Part shown: positions 56,478-64,000 of the stretch, piece after piece
Numbering within the stretch: position 1 is the first letter of the stretch
Layout: each line of letters begins with the position of its first letter
Source: Bog-532 sp963742865
GTDB lineage: Bacteria; Actinomycetota; Actinomycetes; Streptosporangiales; Streptosporangiaceae
Reading direction: 5' to 3'
Length of the DNA: 64,000 nucleotides
Assembly (NCBI GenBank): GCA_963742865.1
Contig: CAVUNW010000043.1
Location: 76,454 to 140,453 of the forward strand
Translations under genes and position numbers: made by a program
The notes under the pieces: model-generated
Told to the model about the DNA's origin: nothing
The model's database searches: none
Seen by the model: the letters and a program-made list of their open reading frames with translations, nothing else

Positions 56478-57332
56478 ATGCTGGTTGTGAGCAGCAGAAG
56501 TGCACCCGCCGGACCCCAAGAGCGCGAGGTCAGCGCCACGAAGGCGGCTGCTGAGGTGGAGGTCCCGGCGCAGGTCCAGGCAGAGGTTCCGGCCGAGGTC
56601 CCGGCAGAGGTTCAGATCGCCGCCCGCCCGTTGCGGAAGGATGCCGAGCGGAACCGGCAGCGCATCCTGCGCGCGGCGGCGGAGGTCTTCACCGAGCGGG
56701 GACTCGAAGCGACCCTCGATGACGTGGCGCACCACGCGGGGGTGGGCGTGGGCACGGTGTACCGGCGGTTCCCCGACAAGGCGTCGCTGGCGGACGCATT
56801 GTTCGAGCAGCGCATCGACCTGCTCGCCGATCTCGCCGAGCGCGCTCACGGAGTGCCGGACGCCTGGGAAGGGCTCGTGTCGTTCCTGGAAGGCGCGGCG
56901 GAGATGATGGCGGGTGACCGCGGTCTTCGCCAGATGCTCATGTTCGCCGCGACCGGCCACGATCGCGTCGCCTATGCGAGGGACCGGATGCGGCCCGTCG
57001 TGGGGCGCCTGGTGGAACGGGCACAGAAGGCGGGGCAGGTACGCGGGGACCTGGCCGCCACCGACATCCCGGTCCTCGAGTTCATGCTCAGCGTGATCGC
57101 CGAGCACGCCCGGGAAGTACGGCCCGAGATCTGGCGACGTTTCCTGGGTCTCTGGCTGGATGCCCTGCAGCCGGCGCGTGAGTCATACACGCCGCTTCCC
57201 GAGCCGGAACTCACCGCCGACGAATACGCGAAGGCCATGCGGACCAGCCCGCTGGGCCGTCACCTGACCAGCAACAAGCAAAACCCGGTCAAGCCCCCGC
57301 CGGCTCCCCCGAAGCTCCCCACCGCTCCCTGA
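56478..57332 (+). CDS. TetR/AcrR family transcriptional regulator
   Basis: Protein of 284 residues. An unusual N-terminal extension rich in Val/Pro/Glu repeats (VPAQVQAEVPAEVPAEVQ) precedes the HTH at about residues 55-105 (RILRAAAEVFTERGLEATLD, HHAGVGVGTVYRRFPDKASL). The ligand-binding part includes GDRGLRQMLMFAATGHD, and the Pro-rich tail ends KPPPAPPKLPTAP. The divergent exporter and the 11-bp inverted repeat between them suggest it represses both genes. The ATG at 56478 is used; a GTG at 56487 is possible. Confidence 0.88.
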   Translation: MLVVSSRSAPAGPQEREVSATKAAAEVEVPAQVQAEVPAEVPAEVQIAARPLRKDAERNRQRILRAAAEVFTERGLEATLDDVAHHAGVGVGTVYRRFPDKASLADALFEQRIDLLADLAERAHGVPDAWEGLVSFLEGAAEMMAGDRGLRQMLMFAATGHDRVAYARDRMRPVVGRLVERAQKAGQVRGDLAATDIPVLEFMLSVIAEHAREVRPEIWRRFLGLWLDALQPARESYTPLPEPELTADEYAKAMRTSPLGRHLTSNKQNPVKPPPAPPKLPTAP

Positions 57333-57561
57333 AATACTCAAGGATCTTGCTCGCCTGCGCGTGACTAACCTCCACGAGTTCTTCGCCAAAGTCGCCCCGT
57401 TCCCATTCGGCAATTATTGGCGTGAACTTCCAGCTGAAGTCTGCTCGCAGAGCTTCATCTTCTGGACCGTTGTCATGCTGGAGACGCCGCGCGAGCCCGG
57501 AAGGATTGTCGACGGTCCTCTTACCTCCAACGATGGCAAAATATGTGATCCGCTGCGACAT
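57289..57561 (-). CDS. Small protein, putative immunity/antitoxin for the RelA/SpoT-like toxin
   Basis: 90 residues: ITYFAIVGGKRTVDNPSGLA, then ALRADFSWKFTPIIAEWERG and HAQASKILEYFRERW. No named domain that I recognise with certainty. Its ATG shares one base with the toxin stop (TGATG), the tight coupling expected for a cognate antidote. Its 3' end overlaps the convergent TetR gene by 44 bp. Immunity function is inferred from gene order only. Confidence 0.6.
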   Translation of the reverse strand: MSQRITYFAIVGGKRTVDNPSGLARRLQHDNGPEDEALRADFSWKFTPIIAEWERGDFGEELVEVSHAQASKILEYFRERWGASGEPAGA

Positions 57562-58616
57562 CAGAAGCCTTCCTTTTTGTAATCGGGGATCTCCGTTGCC
57601 CGCCGGGGAGCGGGAATCCACGACGAGACTTCGCGTTGGAACTCATGCAGATCCTCGCGCTCCGTCCTAGATGTTCTTGGATCCCGGATACGCTCGTAGG
57701 CCTGATGAGTCACCTCTTGCTTAGCATGGAAGCTCTCCGCAGTATGAAACTGAACCTCGAAGCGCTGACCCTCAGGCGTCACCCATCGCGTATTTATACC
57801 TTTATACTCGGTGTCCGGCCAGCTATTTTTCGAATAGTACATCTCGTAATCACATGACTCTAGCCGCTCTTTAGCATCATAGTAACCAGCGAAATAATCA
57901 TCTCCCCTAAAGCAAAAGGTATAGCGTATCGCGTCGGGGATATGACCAACAGCCTCTTCAGGAGTAGCGCCTGGCTGCGCTTCCAGTGACTCCAGGGCTT
58001 TTCCCATCAAGCGGTCTTTACCTTTGATCCGGTACTCGAACCCCACCAGCCGCCCTTGGTGAGGGTTTTCTCGCTCAGTTTGCTTAAGGGTGTCGCTGAT
58101 TCGCGGCTCAGCGCCAGGCAGTCTGGCTATCGCGTCTGCCGCTCCGGCACGTCTATCTGGGCTGACATCGTAGTAAGGCTCTTTGCCCTGAGGGTCGGAC
58201 TCCATGTACCACTTACCCAGCCATCTGTCCGTGTGGCGCTGCCAGTCTGCGAGGAAGCTGGGGACCCCGGTCCAGTAGTCGCGAGGAGCTTCTACCTTCC
58301 CTTCGGGCCCTCCGGGTTTGTCGATGGGGGGCTTGGGGGGTGCGGGGGCGGTTAATGAGTCGGGGGATCCGGCGGACTTTTCCCGCTCTTCGCGGGCCAG
58401 GCGCTCACGGAAGGGGGCGTCCTGGGCCTGCGCTTTGGCGTACAGGGACTCGTAGGCGGCGCGGCGGGTCATTGCGGAAAGGCCCAGGCGCTCGGCGAGT
58501 TGGGCCTCGGTCTCCCGCGGCGCCTTCGGCTGGTCGGCGGGCGCGTCACGCCTGTCCGGGCGATTGTCCGGGCGATCCGGTTCGTCCGGATGGACGTGGC
58601 GGTCGAAGGACCCCAC
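57561..58616 (-). CDS. Putative toxin with a RelA/SpoT-like nucleotide pyrophosphokinase domain
   Basis: 351 residues from a GTG preceded by GGGAGCACCTA. Residues 1-115 are charged and Pro-rich without a signal peptide. The C-terminal domain (about 190-315) keeps the landmarks of the RelA/SpoT synthetase fold: YRIKGKDRL (ATP-binding Arg196/Lys198), IPDAIRYT (metal Asp228), TEYKGINTRW (base-stacking Tyr271) and RFEVQFHT (catalytic-type Glu287). These align with the NGYxSLH and EVQIRT blocks of (p)ppGpp synthetases. Related domains occur in secreted ATP pyrophosphokinases and ToxSAS-type toxins. The overlapping small gene downstream supports a toxin/antidote pair. The region is AT-richer than its flanks, suggesting transfer. 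Confidence 0.75.
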   Translation of the reverse strand: MGSFDRHVHPDEPDRPDNRPDRRDAPADQPKAPRETEAQLAERLGLSAMTRRAAYESLYAKAQAQDAPFRERLAREEREKSAGSPDSLTAPAPPKPPIDKPGGPEGKVEAPRDYWTGVPSFLADWQRHTDRWLGKWYMESDPQGKEPYYDVSPDRRAGAADAIARLPGAEPRISDTLKQTERENPHQGRLVGFEYRIKGKDRLMGKALESLEAQPGATPEEAVGHIPDAIRYTFCFRGDDYFAGYYDAKERLESCDYEMYYSKNSWPDTEYKGINTRWVTPEGQRFEVQFHTAESFHAKQEVTHQAYERIRDPRTSRTEREDLHEFQREVSSWIPAPRRATEIPDYKKEGF

Positions 58617-58723
58617 TAGGTGCTCCCTTACCCGCACTGACGGTCACGATTTCGTCATCGTAGGCAACCACCCGGTCCGCACAAAGAAATCGCCGCGCTC
58701 TACGTACTACGGATCCCTTACGG

Positions 58724-59602
58724 TCAGCGGGCGGCCTGCACATAGGCGCCGGGCGTGACGCCGTAGACGCGCCGGAACCATCGCGTGAGGTGAGCCTGAT
58801 CGGCGAAGCCGACCTCGGTGGCCGCCTGGGCGGCCGGCATGCCCGTGCCGAGGAGCCGGCGGGCCGCGCGCAGCCGGAGCTGACGCTGATAATCGCTCGG
58901 CGCGAGCCCGAATGTCGCCGAAAATGCCCGGTAGGCGGCGTACCGGCTGCATCCAGCGGCTTCTGCCAGATCATCGGCGGTCAGCGGGCTGGCATAACCA
59001 TCGTGCAGCAGGTTCCGCATCCGCGCCGCGGCCTGGGCGGCCGAAGAGGATGCGACCAGCCCGGCCGGGCCGGCCGCCCGGTCACGGAACGCGGCATGCC
59101 GGGTGAGCCGCGCCACGGTGCCGGTCAGCTGCTCGTGCTGTTCCAGGGGCGTAGCCGTCCCGGTCAGCACGGCGTGCAGATCACTCAGCGAGGCGGCCAG
59201 CCCGGCGTCCTCGGCGACGGGCTCCGGAAACAGCGGCCGCCCGGACGGTCTCCCCCGCACGTCCACGAGCAGATCCGTGACCAGGCCCGGGTCGATGTGA
59301 ATCATCCGGTAGGTGAAGCCCTGTCCGGTCGCGCACTGACCGTCGTGGGGGTCGTCCGGATTGAACAGCATGACCATGCCCACGGCGCTGACGTGGCGGC
59401 CGCCGCGACAGGTGAAGGCCTGCGCGCCCGTTTCGGTCATGCCGAACGAATAGCTGTCGTGGCTGTGCCGGTGGTACACGTGCGAGGAGAAGTGCGCGTG
59501 CATCGCCTCGATCGGCTGGCGCTCCGCTCGCCAGTAGCGGGCCCAGTCGCCCTGTGCCCTGCTACTGGCCTCGCTGCGTGCCTCGGTGTGTGCACTGCCC
59601 AC
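58724..59602 (-). CDS. AraC family transcriptional regulator
   Basis: About 292 residues. The N-terminal AraC-type cupin ligand domain includes HVYHRHSHDSYSFGMTETG and FNPDDPHDGQ. The C-terminal double HTH is LTADDLAEAAGCSRYAAYRA and AATEVGFADQAHLTRWFRRV followed by YGVTPGAYV. Start uncertain: GTG 59602 is given, with an in-frame GTG at 59608. The divergent methyltransferase starts within 23 bp, leaving almost no room for separate promoters. Confidence 0.88.
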   Translation of the reverse strand: MGSAHTEARSEASSRAQGDWARYWRAERQPIEAMHAHFSSHVYHRHSHDSYSFGMTETGAQAFTCRGGRHVSAVGMVMLFNPDDPHDGQCATGQGFTYRMIHIDPGLVTDLLVDVRGRPSGRPLFPEPVAEDAGLAASLSDLHAVLTGTATPLEQHEQLTGTVARLTRHAAFRDRAAGPAGLVASSSAAQAAARMRNLLHDGYASPLTADDLAEAAGCSRYAAYRAFSATFGLAPSDYQRQLRLRAARRLLGTGMPAAQAATEVGFADQAHLTRWFRRVYGVTPGAYVQAAR

Positions 59603-59611
59603 CTTCACCAG

Positions 59612-59617
59612 TATCGT
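59612..59617 (+). promoter_or_regulatory. Putative -10 element of a leaderless methyltransferase transcript
   Basis: TATCGT lies 7 nt before the GTG at 59625, the spacing expected when transcription starts at the start codon. No ribosome-binding site precedes that GTG. Inferred. Confidence 0.35.
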
Positions 59618-59624
59618 CCCTGGG

Positions 59625-60245
59625 GTGAGCGAACCTCGTCCCCCGGCCGAGATCACGTTCGCGGAGATCTACGCGCGAGCCGGGGACAACCTGGACGCAA
59701 TCCCGTGGGCGGCGCTGGCCCCGCAGCCTGTACTGGTGGACTGGCTGAACGGCCAGCCGCCCGGTGCGGGCCGTCCCGTCCTGATCGTCGCGTGCGGCCT
59801 GGGCGATGACGCCGAAGAAGTCAGCCGGCGGGGATACCAGGTCACAGCCTTTGATTTCGTTCCGGCGGCGATCGAGCACTGCCGGGAACGGTTCCGGGGC
59901 TCGCGCGTGGACTATCAGGTCGCGGACCTGTTCCAGCTGCCGGCGGAGTGGAACCAGGCGTTCGACCTGGTGGTAGAGATCCGGACGCTGCAGTCGCTGC
60001 CGCTGCCGCAGCGCGCGGAAGCCGCCACGATCATCGCCGGCACCGTGCGGACGGGTGGCCAGGTGTTCGTGCACGGGCTGGGCCGGGACGACGACGAGCC
60101 GCCGGGCACCCGGCCCTGGCCGCTGAGCCGCCGCGAGCTGAGCGCCTTTGGCGCCGCGGGGCTGCGCGAGGAAGAACTGTCCGACGACCCCGGCGGGAGC
60201 GCCAGCGGGCGCCGGACCTTCACCGCCGTCTACTCCCGCCCGTAA
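59625..60245 (+). CDS. Class I SAM-dependent methyltransferase
   Basis: 206 residues. The SAM-binding motif reads VLIVACGLGDDAEEVSRRGY, followed by the acidic residue in VTAFDFVPAAIEHCRERF. Motif DYQVADLFQLP and the catalytic-side strand FDLVVEIRTLQSLPLP complete the Rossmann-like fold. The layout resembles small-molecule methyltransferases of the UbiE/thiopurine type; the substrate is unknown. GTG 59625 is preferred because the family start AEITFAEIYARAGDN follows directly. It is divergent from the AraC regulator, which may control it. Confidence 0.85.
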   Translation: MSEPRPPAEITFAEIYARAGDNLDAIPWAALAPQPVLVDWLNGQPPGAGRPVLIVACGLGDDAEEVSRRGYQVTAFDFVPAAIEHCRERFRGSRVDYQVADLFQLPAEWNQAFDLVVEIRTLQSLPLPQRAEAATIIAGTVRTGGQVFVHGLGRDDDEPPGTRPWPLSRRELSAFGAAGLREEELSDDPGGSASGRRTFTAVYSRP

Positions 60246-60311
60246 CCCTGGGGGGACCGCGGCCGCACCAGCGTTCAAGACCGGCTCCGGCGCACGCGGC
60301 AGCATGGTCTT

Positions 60312-60722
60312 ATGCGTTTTGACACCAAGATCGCTTTTGCCGTGCATGAGGACCTGGAGCAGTGGCAGAAGCTGAACGTCACCGCGTTCCTGGCCAGCGC
60401 CATCGCCTTCGGGGTGCCGGAGACGGCCGGCAAGCCGTACGAGGACGGTTCGGGCCACCGGTACCTGGAGATGTTCCGGCAGCCGGTGCTCGTGTACGCG
60501 GCGGACGGCGCCCTGCTCGCCGCCGTGCGGGAGCGCGCCGCCGGGCGCGACCTGCCGATGATGATCTACACCGAGGAGCTCTTCACTACCGGCAACGATG
60601 ACGACAACCGGGCCGCGGTCAATGCCGTCGCGGCCGGCGACCTCAACCTGGTCGGCGTGGCCGTCTACGGCCCGCGCAACGCCATCGACAAGGTCTTCAA
60701 GGGCGCCAAGCTGCACCCGTAA
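60312..60722 (+). CDS. DUF2000 family protein
   Basis: 136 residues: TKIAFAVHEDLEQWQKLNVT, FLASAIAFGV, then MMIYTEELFTTGNDDDNRAA and NLVGVAVYGPRNAIDKVFKG. This is the DUF2000 pattern, a peptidyl-tRNA-hydrolase-like fold of unknown function. ATG at 60312, 66 bp after the methyltransferase on the same strand. Confidence 0.82.
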   Translation: MRFDTKIAFAVHEDLEQWQKLNVTAFLASAIAFGVPETAGKPYEDGSGHRYLEMFRQPVLVYAADGALLAAVRERAAGRDLPMMIYTEELFTTGNDDDNRAAVNAVAAGDLNLVGVAVYGPRNAIDKVFKGAKLHP

Positions 60723-60905
60723 GGGACTTACCGCGGCAAGCCCAATTCCGGGCCGGAAACCTGGGCGGGAATCTGCTGAGCAAGTAAGCCGGCCGGCCCG
60801 CCGTACGCCATTGAACCCGGCCGGCGTGCACCATTAACCGGCCTGGCGTGCACCATTATGGGAATGATGCCCTCTACCACTCGTAGTGGCTGCTTTGATG
60901 GGGCC

Positions 60906-61457
60906 ATGAGCCTTGAGCTGCGGCCCGCGCTGTCACATCCCGAACTGCTAGCCAAGCCGGTCGCTGTCGCGCTCGCCGAGTGGGGAACCGCCGCCCGGGA
61001 CGCCGGACAGGTCGAGGTCGCCGAGATCGACCCGGAGCTGGCCGACACGGCGGCGTTCTGCGAGCACTATGACATCCCGCTGGAGATGTCGGCCAACTGC
61101 GTGATCATCGCGGCCAAGCGCCGCGGCGACACCATGTACGCGGCGTGCCTGGTCACGGCGGTGACTCGCGCCGACGTGAACGGCGTGGTCCGGAACCGGC
61201 TGGGCGCGCGCAAGGCGTCGTTCGCCCCCGTCGACGACGCGCTGGCCGCGACGGGCATGGAGTACGGCGGGATCACGCCGATCGGCCTGCCGCCCAGCTG
61301 GCCGCTGCTGATCGACTCGGCGGTCGTCCAGCAGCCCTACGTCATCATCGGTTCCGGCATCCGCGGCTCCAAGCTGCTGGTCCCGGGCCCGCTGCTGACG
61401 CGCTTGCCGGCCGCGGAGGTCATCGAGGGCCTGGGAGCCCCGCCCGCCGCCGGTTAA
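60906..61457 (+). CDS. YbaK/aminoacyl-tRNA deacylase-associated domain protein
   Basis: 183 residues with the YbaK/ProX fold, which hydrolyses mischarged aminoacyl-tRNA or binds related nucleotides. Visible: HYDIPLEMSANCVIIAAKRR, the RLGARKASFAPVDDALAATG core with the conserved Lys, and the YGGITPIGLPPSWPLLID loop. The ATG at 60906 is preferred; an in-frame ATG lies at 60858. Just upstream, 60785-60865 holds two or three imperfect copies of a CCGGCCGGCGTGCACCATTA-like unit. Confidence 0.82.
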   Translation: MSLELRPALSHPELLAKPVAVALAEWGTAARDAGQVEVAEIDPELADTAAFCEHYDIPLEMSANCVIIAAKRRGDTMYAACLVTAVTRADVNGVVRNRLGARKASFAPVDDALAATGMEYGGITPIGLPPSWPLLIDSAVVQQPYVIIGSGIRGSKLLVPGPLLTRLPAAEVIEGLGAPPAAG

Positions 61458-61480
61458 GGCGCGCCAGTTAGGCCCGCACG

Positions 61481-61873
61481 TTAAGCCGGGCCGCGGTGGG
61501 CAACCCGCCAGACCAGGCGCAGGCCGGACCAGTCGTCGTCGATGGCCGCGACCTTGACGTCGACCAGCCCGAGGGCCAGCGCATGCTCGCGGATCACGTT
61601 GTCGGTGATGTCGCTGGTGTGGCCGCCCGCCCGGCGCGGCCAGGCGGCCCAGACCGCGCCGTCGGGGTAGATCCGTTCGGCCAGCGCCGGGAGCCGTACG
61701 CCGATGTCGTCCGCACGGGCGAAGAAGGCGATGATCACGTCGGCCGCGCCGCGCCCGCCGACGTGCTCCAGGCCGTCCGGCGGATCGGCCAGGCTCCAGC
61801 CCGACGGCGGTTCGTCCAGGGAAACCCGCTGGCCCGGCTTCAGCCCGAGCTTGCGCGCCTGCATGCCGAGCAT
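61481..61873 (-). CDS. DUF3052 family protein
   Basis: 130 residues. The start KLGLKPGQRVSLDEPPSGW, then ADVIIAFFARADDIGVRLPA, GAVWAAWPRRAGGHTSDITD and the ending KVAAIDDDWSGLRLVWRV match DUF3052, a small actinobacterial family of unknown function. Convergent with the YbaK gene (23-bp gap). Confidence 0.85.
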   Translation of the reverse strand: MLGMQARKLGLKPGQRVSLDEPPSGWSLADPPDGLEHVGGRGAADVIIAFFARADDIGVRLPALAERIYPDGAVWAAWPRRAGGHTSDITDNVIREHALALGLVDVKVAAIDDDWSGLRLVWRVAHRGPA

Positions 61874-61961
61874 GCTAGACCCTGCCTCCCAAACCCTGGG
61901 CGATCACAACGGCCGTCGCTGCCTTACCTGTTCCTGGATAAGGTTCCCGGCTAACCGGCCC

Positions 61962-61992
61962 TGGGTGCGAGGGCTCTCCGCCTTCGCACCCA
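61962..61992 (-). terminator. Hairpin terminator downstream of the CoA ligase
   Basis: TGGGTGCGAGGGC pairs with GCCTTCGCACCCA (one G-T pair) around a 5-nt loop, immediately after the fadD stop at 61997 on the minus strand. Confidence 0.65.
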
Positions 61993-61996
61993 AGGC

Positions 61997-63637
61997 TCAG
62001 TCGCGGGTGCGCTTCACGTCGAGTTCGCCGGCCTGGTAGCGGGCCCGCAGCACCTTCTTGTCGAATTTGCCGACCGTGGTCTTCGGCACCTCGTCGATGA
62101 ACACCCAGTTCTCCGGGATCTGCCAGGACGCCACCTTGCCGTCCAGGGACTGGGCGAGGGTCACCGGGTCGGTGTCCTGACTGACGACGACGCAGGCCAG
62201 GGGGCGTTCGGTCCACTTGTCGTCGGGGATGCCGATGACGGCCGCCTCCACCACGTTCGGGCTGCCGGTCAGCAGGTTCTCCAGCTCGACGGAGGAGATC
62301 CACTCCCCGCCGGACTTGATCACGTCCTTGAGACGGTCGGAGATCTGGAAGTAACCCTCATCGTCCATGGTGCCGATGTCACCGGTGCGCAGCCAGCCGT
62401 CGTGGAACTTCTCCGGCTGCCCGCCGCCGAAGTAGCTCGCGGTGATCCACGGGCCGCGGACCTCGATCTCGCCGGTCGACTCGCCGTCCCACGGCAGTTC
62501 GTTCCCATCGGGGTCCACGATCCGCATCTGGACACCGGCCAGCAGCCGCCCGGACTTCATCCGGTAGTCCATCTCCTCGACGGTGCCGGGCTCAGCGCCG
62601 GCGGGCGGCCGGGCCAGCCCGCCGACCGGGGACGTCTCGGTCATCCCCCAGCCCTGGATGATCGTGACGCCGTACTGCTTCTGGAACGCCTCCATCAGCG
62701 AGCGCGGCATGGCCGCGCCGCCGGAGGTGCCCATCCGCAGGGACGACAGGTCGATCTCGCGCTGCGCGCCCACCTGGAGGATGCCGGCCCAGATCGTCGG
62801 GACCGCCGAGGCCAGGGTCGAGCGCTCGGCCTCGATGAAGTCGACCAGCGCGGCCGGGGTCATGTACTTGCCGGGCATGTGCATGGTGGTGCCGGACATG
62901 AACGCCGCGAACGGGATGCCCCAGGCGTTGACGTGGAACATCGGCACGATCGTGAGCTGCCGGTCGGCCTCGTTCGACCCCACGCACGCGCTCTGCAGCG
63001 TCGACACGGCGTGCAGGTACGTCGAGCGGTGCGAGTACACCACGCCCCGGGGGTCGCCGGTCGTCCCGCTCGTGTAGCACATCGCCGCGGCCGAGCGCTC
63101 GTCCAGCTCGGGCCACACGAACGACGGCTCCTCGGCGGCGAGCAGCTCATCGTAGGAGTAGACCGGCCGGTCGCCGAGCACCGACGTGTCCCCCTCCCCG
63201 ATCACGATGTACGCCTCGACCGAGGGGAAGCTGCCGGCGACCCGCGCGAGCAGCGGCAGCAGGCTGCCGTCCACGATGATGATCTTGTCCTGGGCGTCGT
63301 TGACGATGTGCACGAGCTGATGGGCGGGCAGCCGGATGTTCAGCGTGTGCACAACCGCGCCCATGCAGGGGACGGCGTAGTACGCCTCGAGGTGCTCCTG
63401 GTTGTTCCAGCAGAACGTGGCCACCGGGTCCCCGGAGCCGACACCCAGTCTGGTCAGCGCGCTGGCCAGGCGGCGCGCGTTTTCCTCGATCTGCCGGTAG
63501 CTGGTATGCCGGGCCCCGTCACCCTGCCACGTCACGCACTCACTGCGGCCGAAGACGCGGGAGCCGTGCCTCAGGATCGTGGTGATGGTGAGCGGGAAGT
63601 CGTCCTGCATCGTGCTGGTGATCCGCGTTCCCGCCAT
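61997..63637 (-). CDS. Fatty-acid-CoA ligase (FadD-type, AMP-dependent)
   Basis: 546 residues. Motifs: MCYTSGTTGDPRGVVYSHRS, WGMTETSPVGGLARP, GWLRTGDIGTMDDEGYFQIS, DRLKDVIKSGGEWIS and the C-terminal catalytic Lys in KTTVGKFDKKVLR. This set matches medium/long-chain acyl-CoA ligases used in beta-oxidation. The ATG at 63637 has GGAGG 7 nt upstream; the open frame extends further upstream but overlaps the divergent gene's region. Divergent from the carotenoid oxygenase gene, 96 bp away. Confidence 0.93.
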   Translation of the reverse strand: MAGTRITSTMQDDFPLTITTILRHGSRVFGRSECVTWQGDGARHTSYRQIEENARRLASALTRLGVGSGDPVATFCWNNQEHLEAYYAVPCMGAVVHTLNIRLPAHQLVHIVNDAQDKIIIVDGSLLPLLARVAGSFPSVEAYIVIGEGDTSVLGDRPVYSYDELLAAEEPSFVWPELDERSAAAMCYTSGTTGDPRGVVYSHRSTYLHAVSTLQSACVGSNEADRQLTIVPMFHVNAWGIPFAAFMSGTTMHMPGKYMTPAALVDFIEAERSTLASAVPTIWAGILQVGAQREIDLSSLRMGTSGGAAMPRSLMEAFQKQYGVTIIQGWGMTETSPVGGLARPPAGAEPGTVEEMDYRMKSGRLLAGVQMRIVDPDGNELPWDGESTGEIEVRGPWITASYFGGGQPEKFHDGWLRTGDIGTMDDEGYFQISDRLKDVIKSGGEWISSVELENLLTGSPNVVEAAVIGIPDDKWTERPLACVVVSQDTDPVTLAQSLDGKVASWQIPENWVFIDEVPKTTVGKFDKKVLRARYQAGELDVKRTRD

Positions 63638-63733
63638 CCTTGACCTCCGTAGCTTCGGCACAACACTGGAAAGGTAACCCACCACCGGGCCGCGCCTGAA
63701 CACTAGGTGATACCTGGGAAGGAGGACACCGCA

Positions 63734-64000
63734 ATGCCCGACCAGAACCCGTTCCTGGAAGGCTCGTTCGCGCCGGTCCGCGAGGAGATCACCGCGTTCG
63801 GCCTCCCGGTCACCGGAAACCTGCCGCCCGAGCTCAGCGGCTGCTACCTGCGCAACGGCCCCAACCCGATGGGGCTGGAAGACGCGGGCGCGCGCTGGGG
63901 TGAGGGGCACTGGTTCCTCGGCGACGGCATGGTGCACGGCGTCCGGCTGCGCGACGGCCGCGCCGAGTGGTACCGCAACCGCTGGGTCCGGTCCCGGCGG
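63734..64000 (+). CDS. Carotenoid oxygenase (RPE65/CCD family), 3' part beyond window
   Basis: First 89 residues only: FAPVREEITAFGLPVTGNLP, PELSGCYLRNGPNPMG and HWFLGDGMVHGVRLRDG are the conserved N-terminal blade of Fe(II)-dependent carotenoid/stilbene cleavage dioxygenases. The four iron-binding His lie beyond the window. The ATG at 63734 follows GGAAGGAGGACACCGCA. Confidence 0.88.
   Translation, partial: MPDQNPFLEGSFAPVREEITAFGLPVTGNLPPELSGCYLRNGPNPMGLEDAGARWGEGHWFLGDGMVHGVRLRDGRAEWYRNRWVRSRR

Noticed and set aside
57361..57857. Plus-strand frames opposite the RelA/SpoT-like toxin pair
   Set aside because: Shadow frames in an AT-richer area without domains; the minus-strand genes carry conserved motifs and overlapping stop/start.

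Overview
The window is very GC-rich, uses GTG/TTG starts freely and carries MsiK-like, DUF3052, PAC2, RDD and TOBE-regulator genes, all typical of a soil actinomycete (Actinomycetota). A Streptosporangiales-like lineage is a guess. Most of it is ordinary chromosome, interrupted by small accessory blocks that are visibly less GC-rich.

Layout. 1-9 kb: a badly frameshifted GH38 alpha-mannosidase, an SDR oxidoreductase, a DHA2 drug exporter divergent from its TetR regulator, an Lrp regulator and a sugar-ABC ATPase. 9-24 kb: a 110-bp direct repeat, PAC2 protein, M24 peptidase, 5'-3' exonuclease, a PIN-type toxin-antitoxin pair, ArsB-like permease, CDF metal exporter, an RDD/DUF2752 membrane pair, a flavoprotein, a second MFS exporter, a 2-hydroxyacid dehydrogenase and the molybdenum-cofactor genes mobA-moaA. 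24.4-30 kb: an accessory island with a Kelch lipoprotein, carrying a perfect 891-bp tandem duplication, divergent from a Trypco1-CHAT gene pair that looks like a caspase-like conflict (defence) system. 30-37 kb: XRE regulator, tRNA-Sec, GH13 glucosidase, a LysM membrane protein and a repeat-rich secreted protein. 37.5-41 kb: selB and selA. 41-54.6 kb: acyl-CoA ligase, GT-C-type membrane protein, FxLD-type methyltransferase, CYTH, ApbE, an OmpR/histidine-kinase pair and the molybdate operon (Mop regulator-modA-modB-modC). 54.8-64 kb: another MFS/TetR pair with a clear operator, a RelA/SpoT-like toxin with a one-base-overlapping small partner gene, AraC regulator, methyltransferase, DUF2000, YbaK, DUF3052, FadD and the start of a carotenoid oxygenase.

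How the genes work together. tRNA-Sec, SelA and SelB form most of a selenocysteine insertion pathway (SelD is not visible). With molybdate uptake and MoaA/MobA in the same 32 kb, this points to a Mo/Se enzyme such as formate dehydrogenase elsewhere in the genome.

Caution. About twenty single-base frame breaks occur in otherwise well-conserved genes, often in G/C runs or repeat arrays. Conserved motifs continue on both sides of each break, so many are probably sequence or assembly indels rather than true gene decay. Coordinates of such genes span the inferred full gene.
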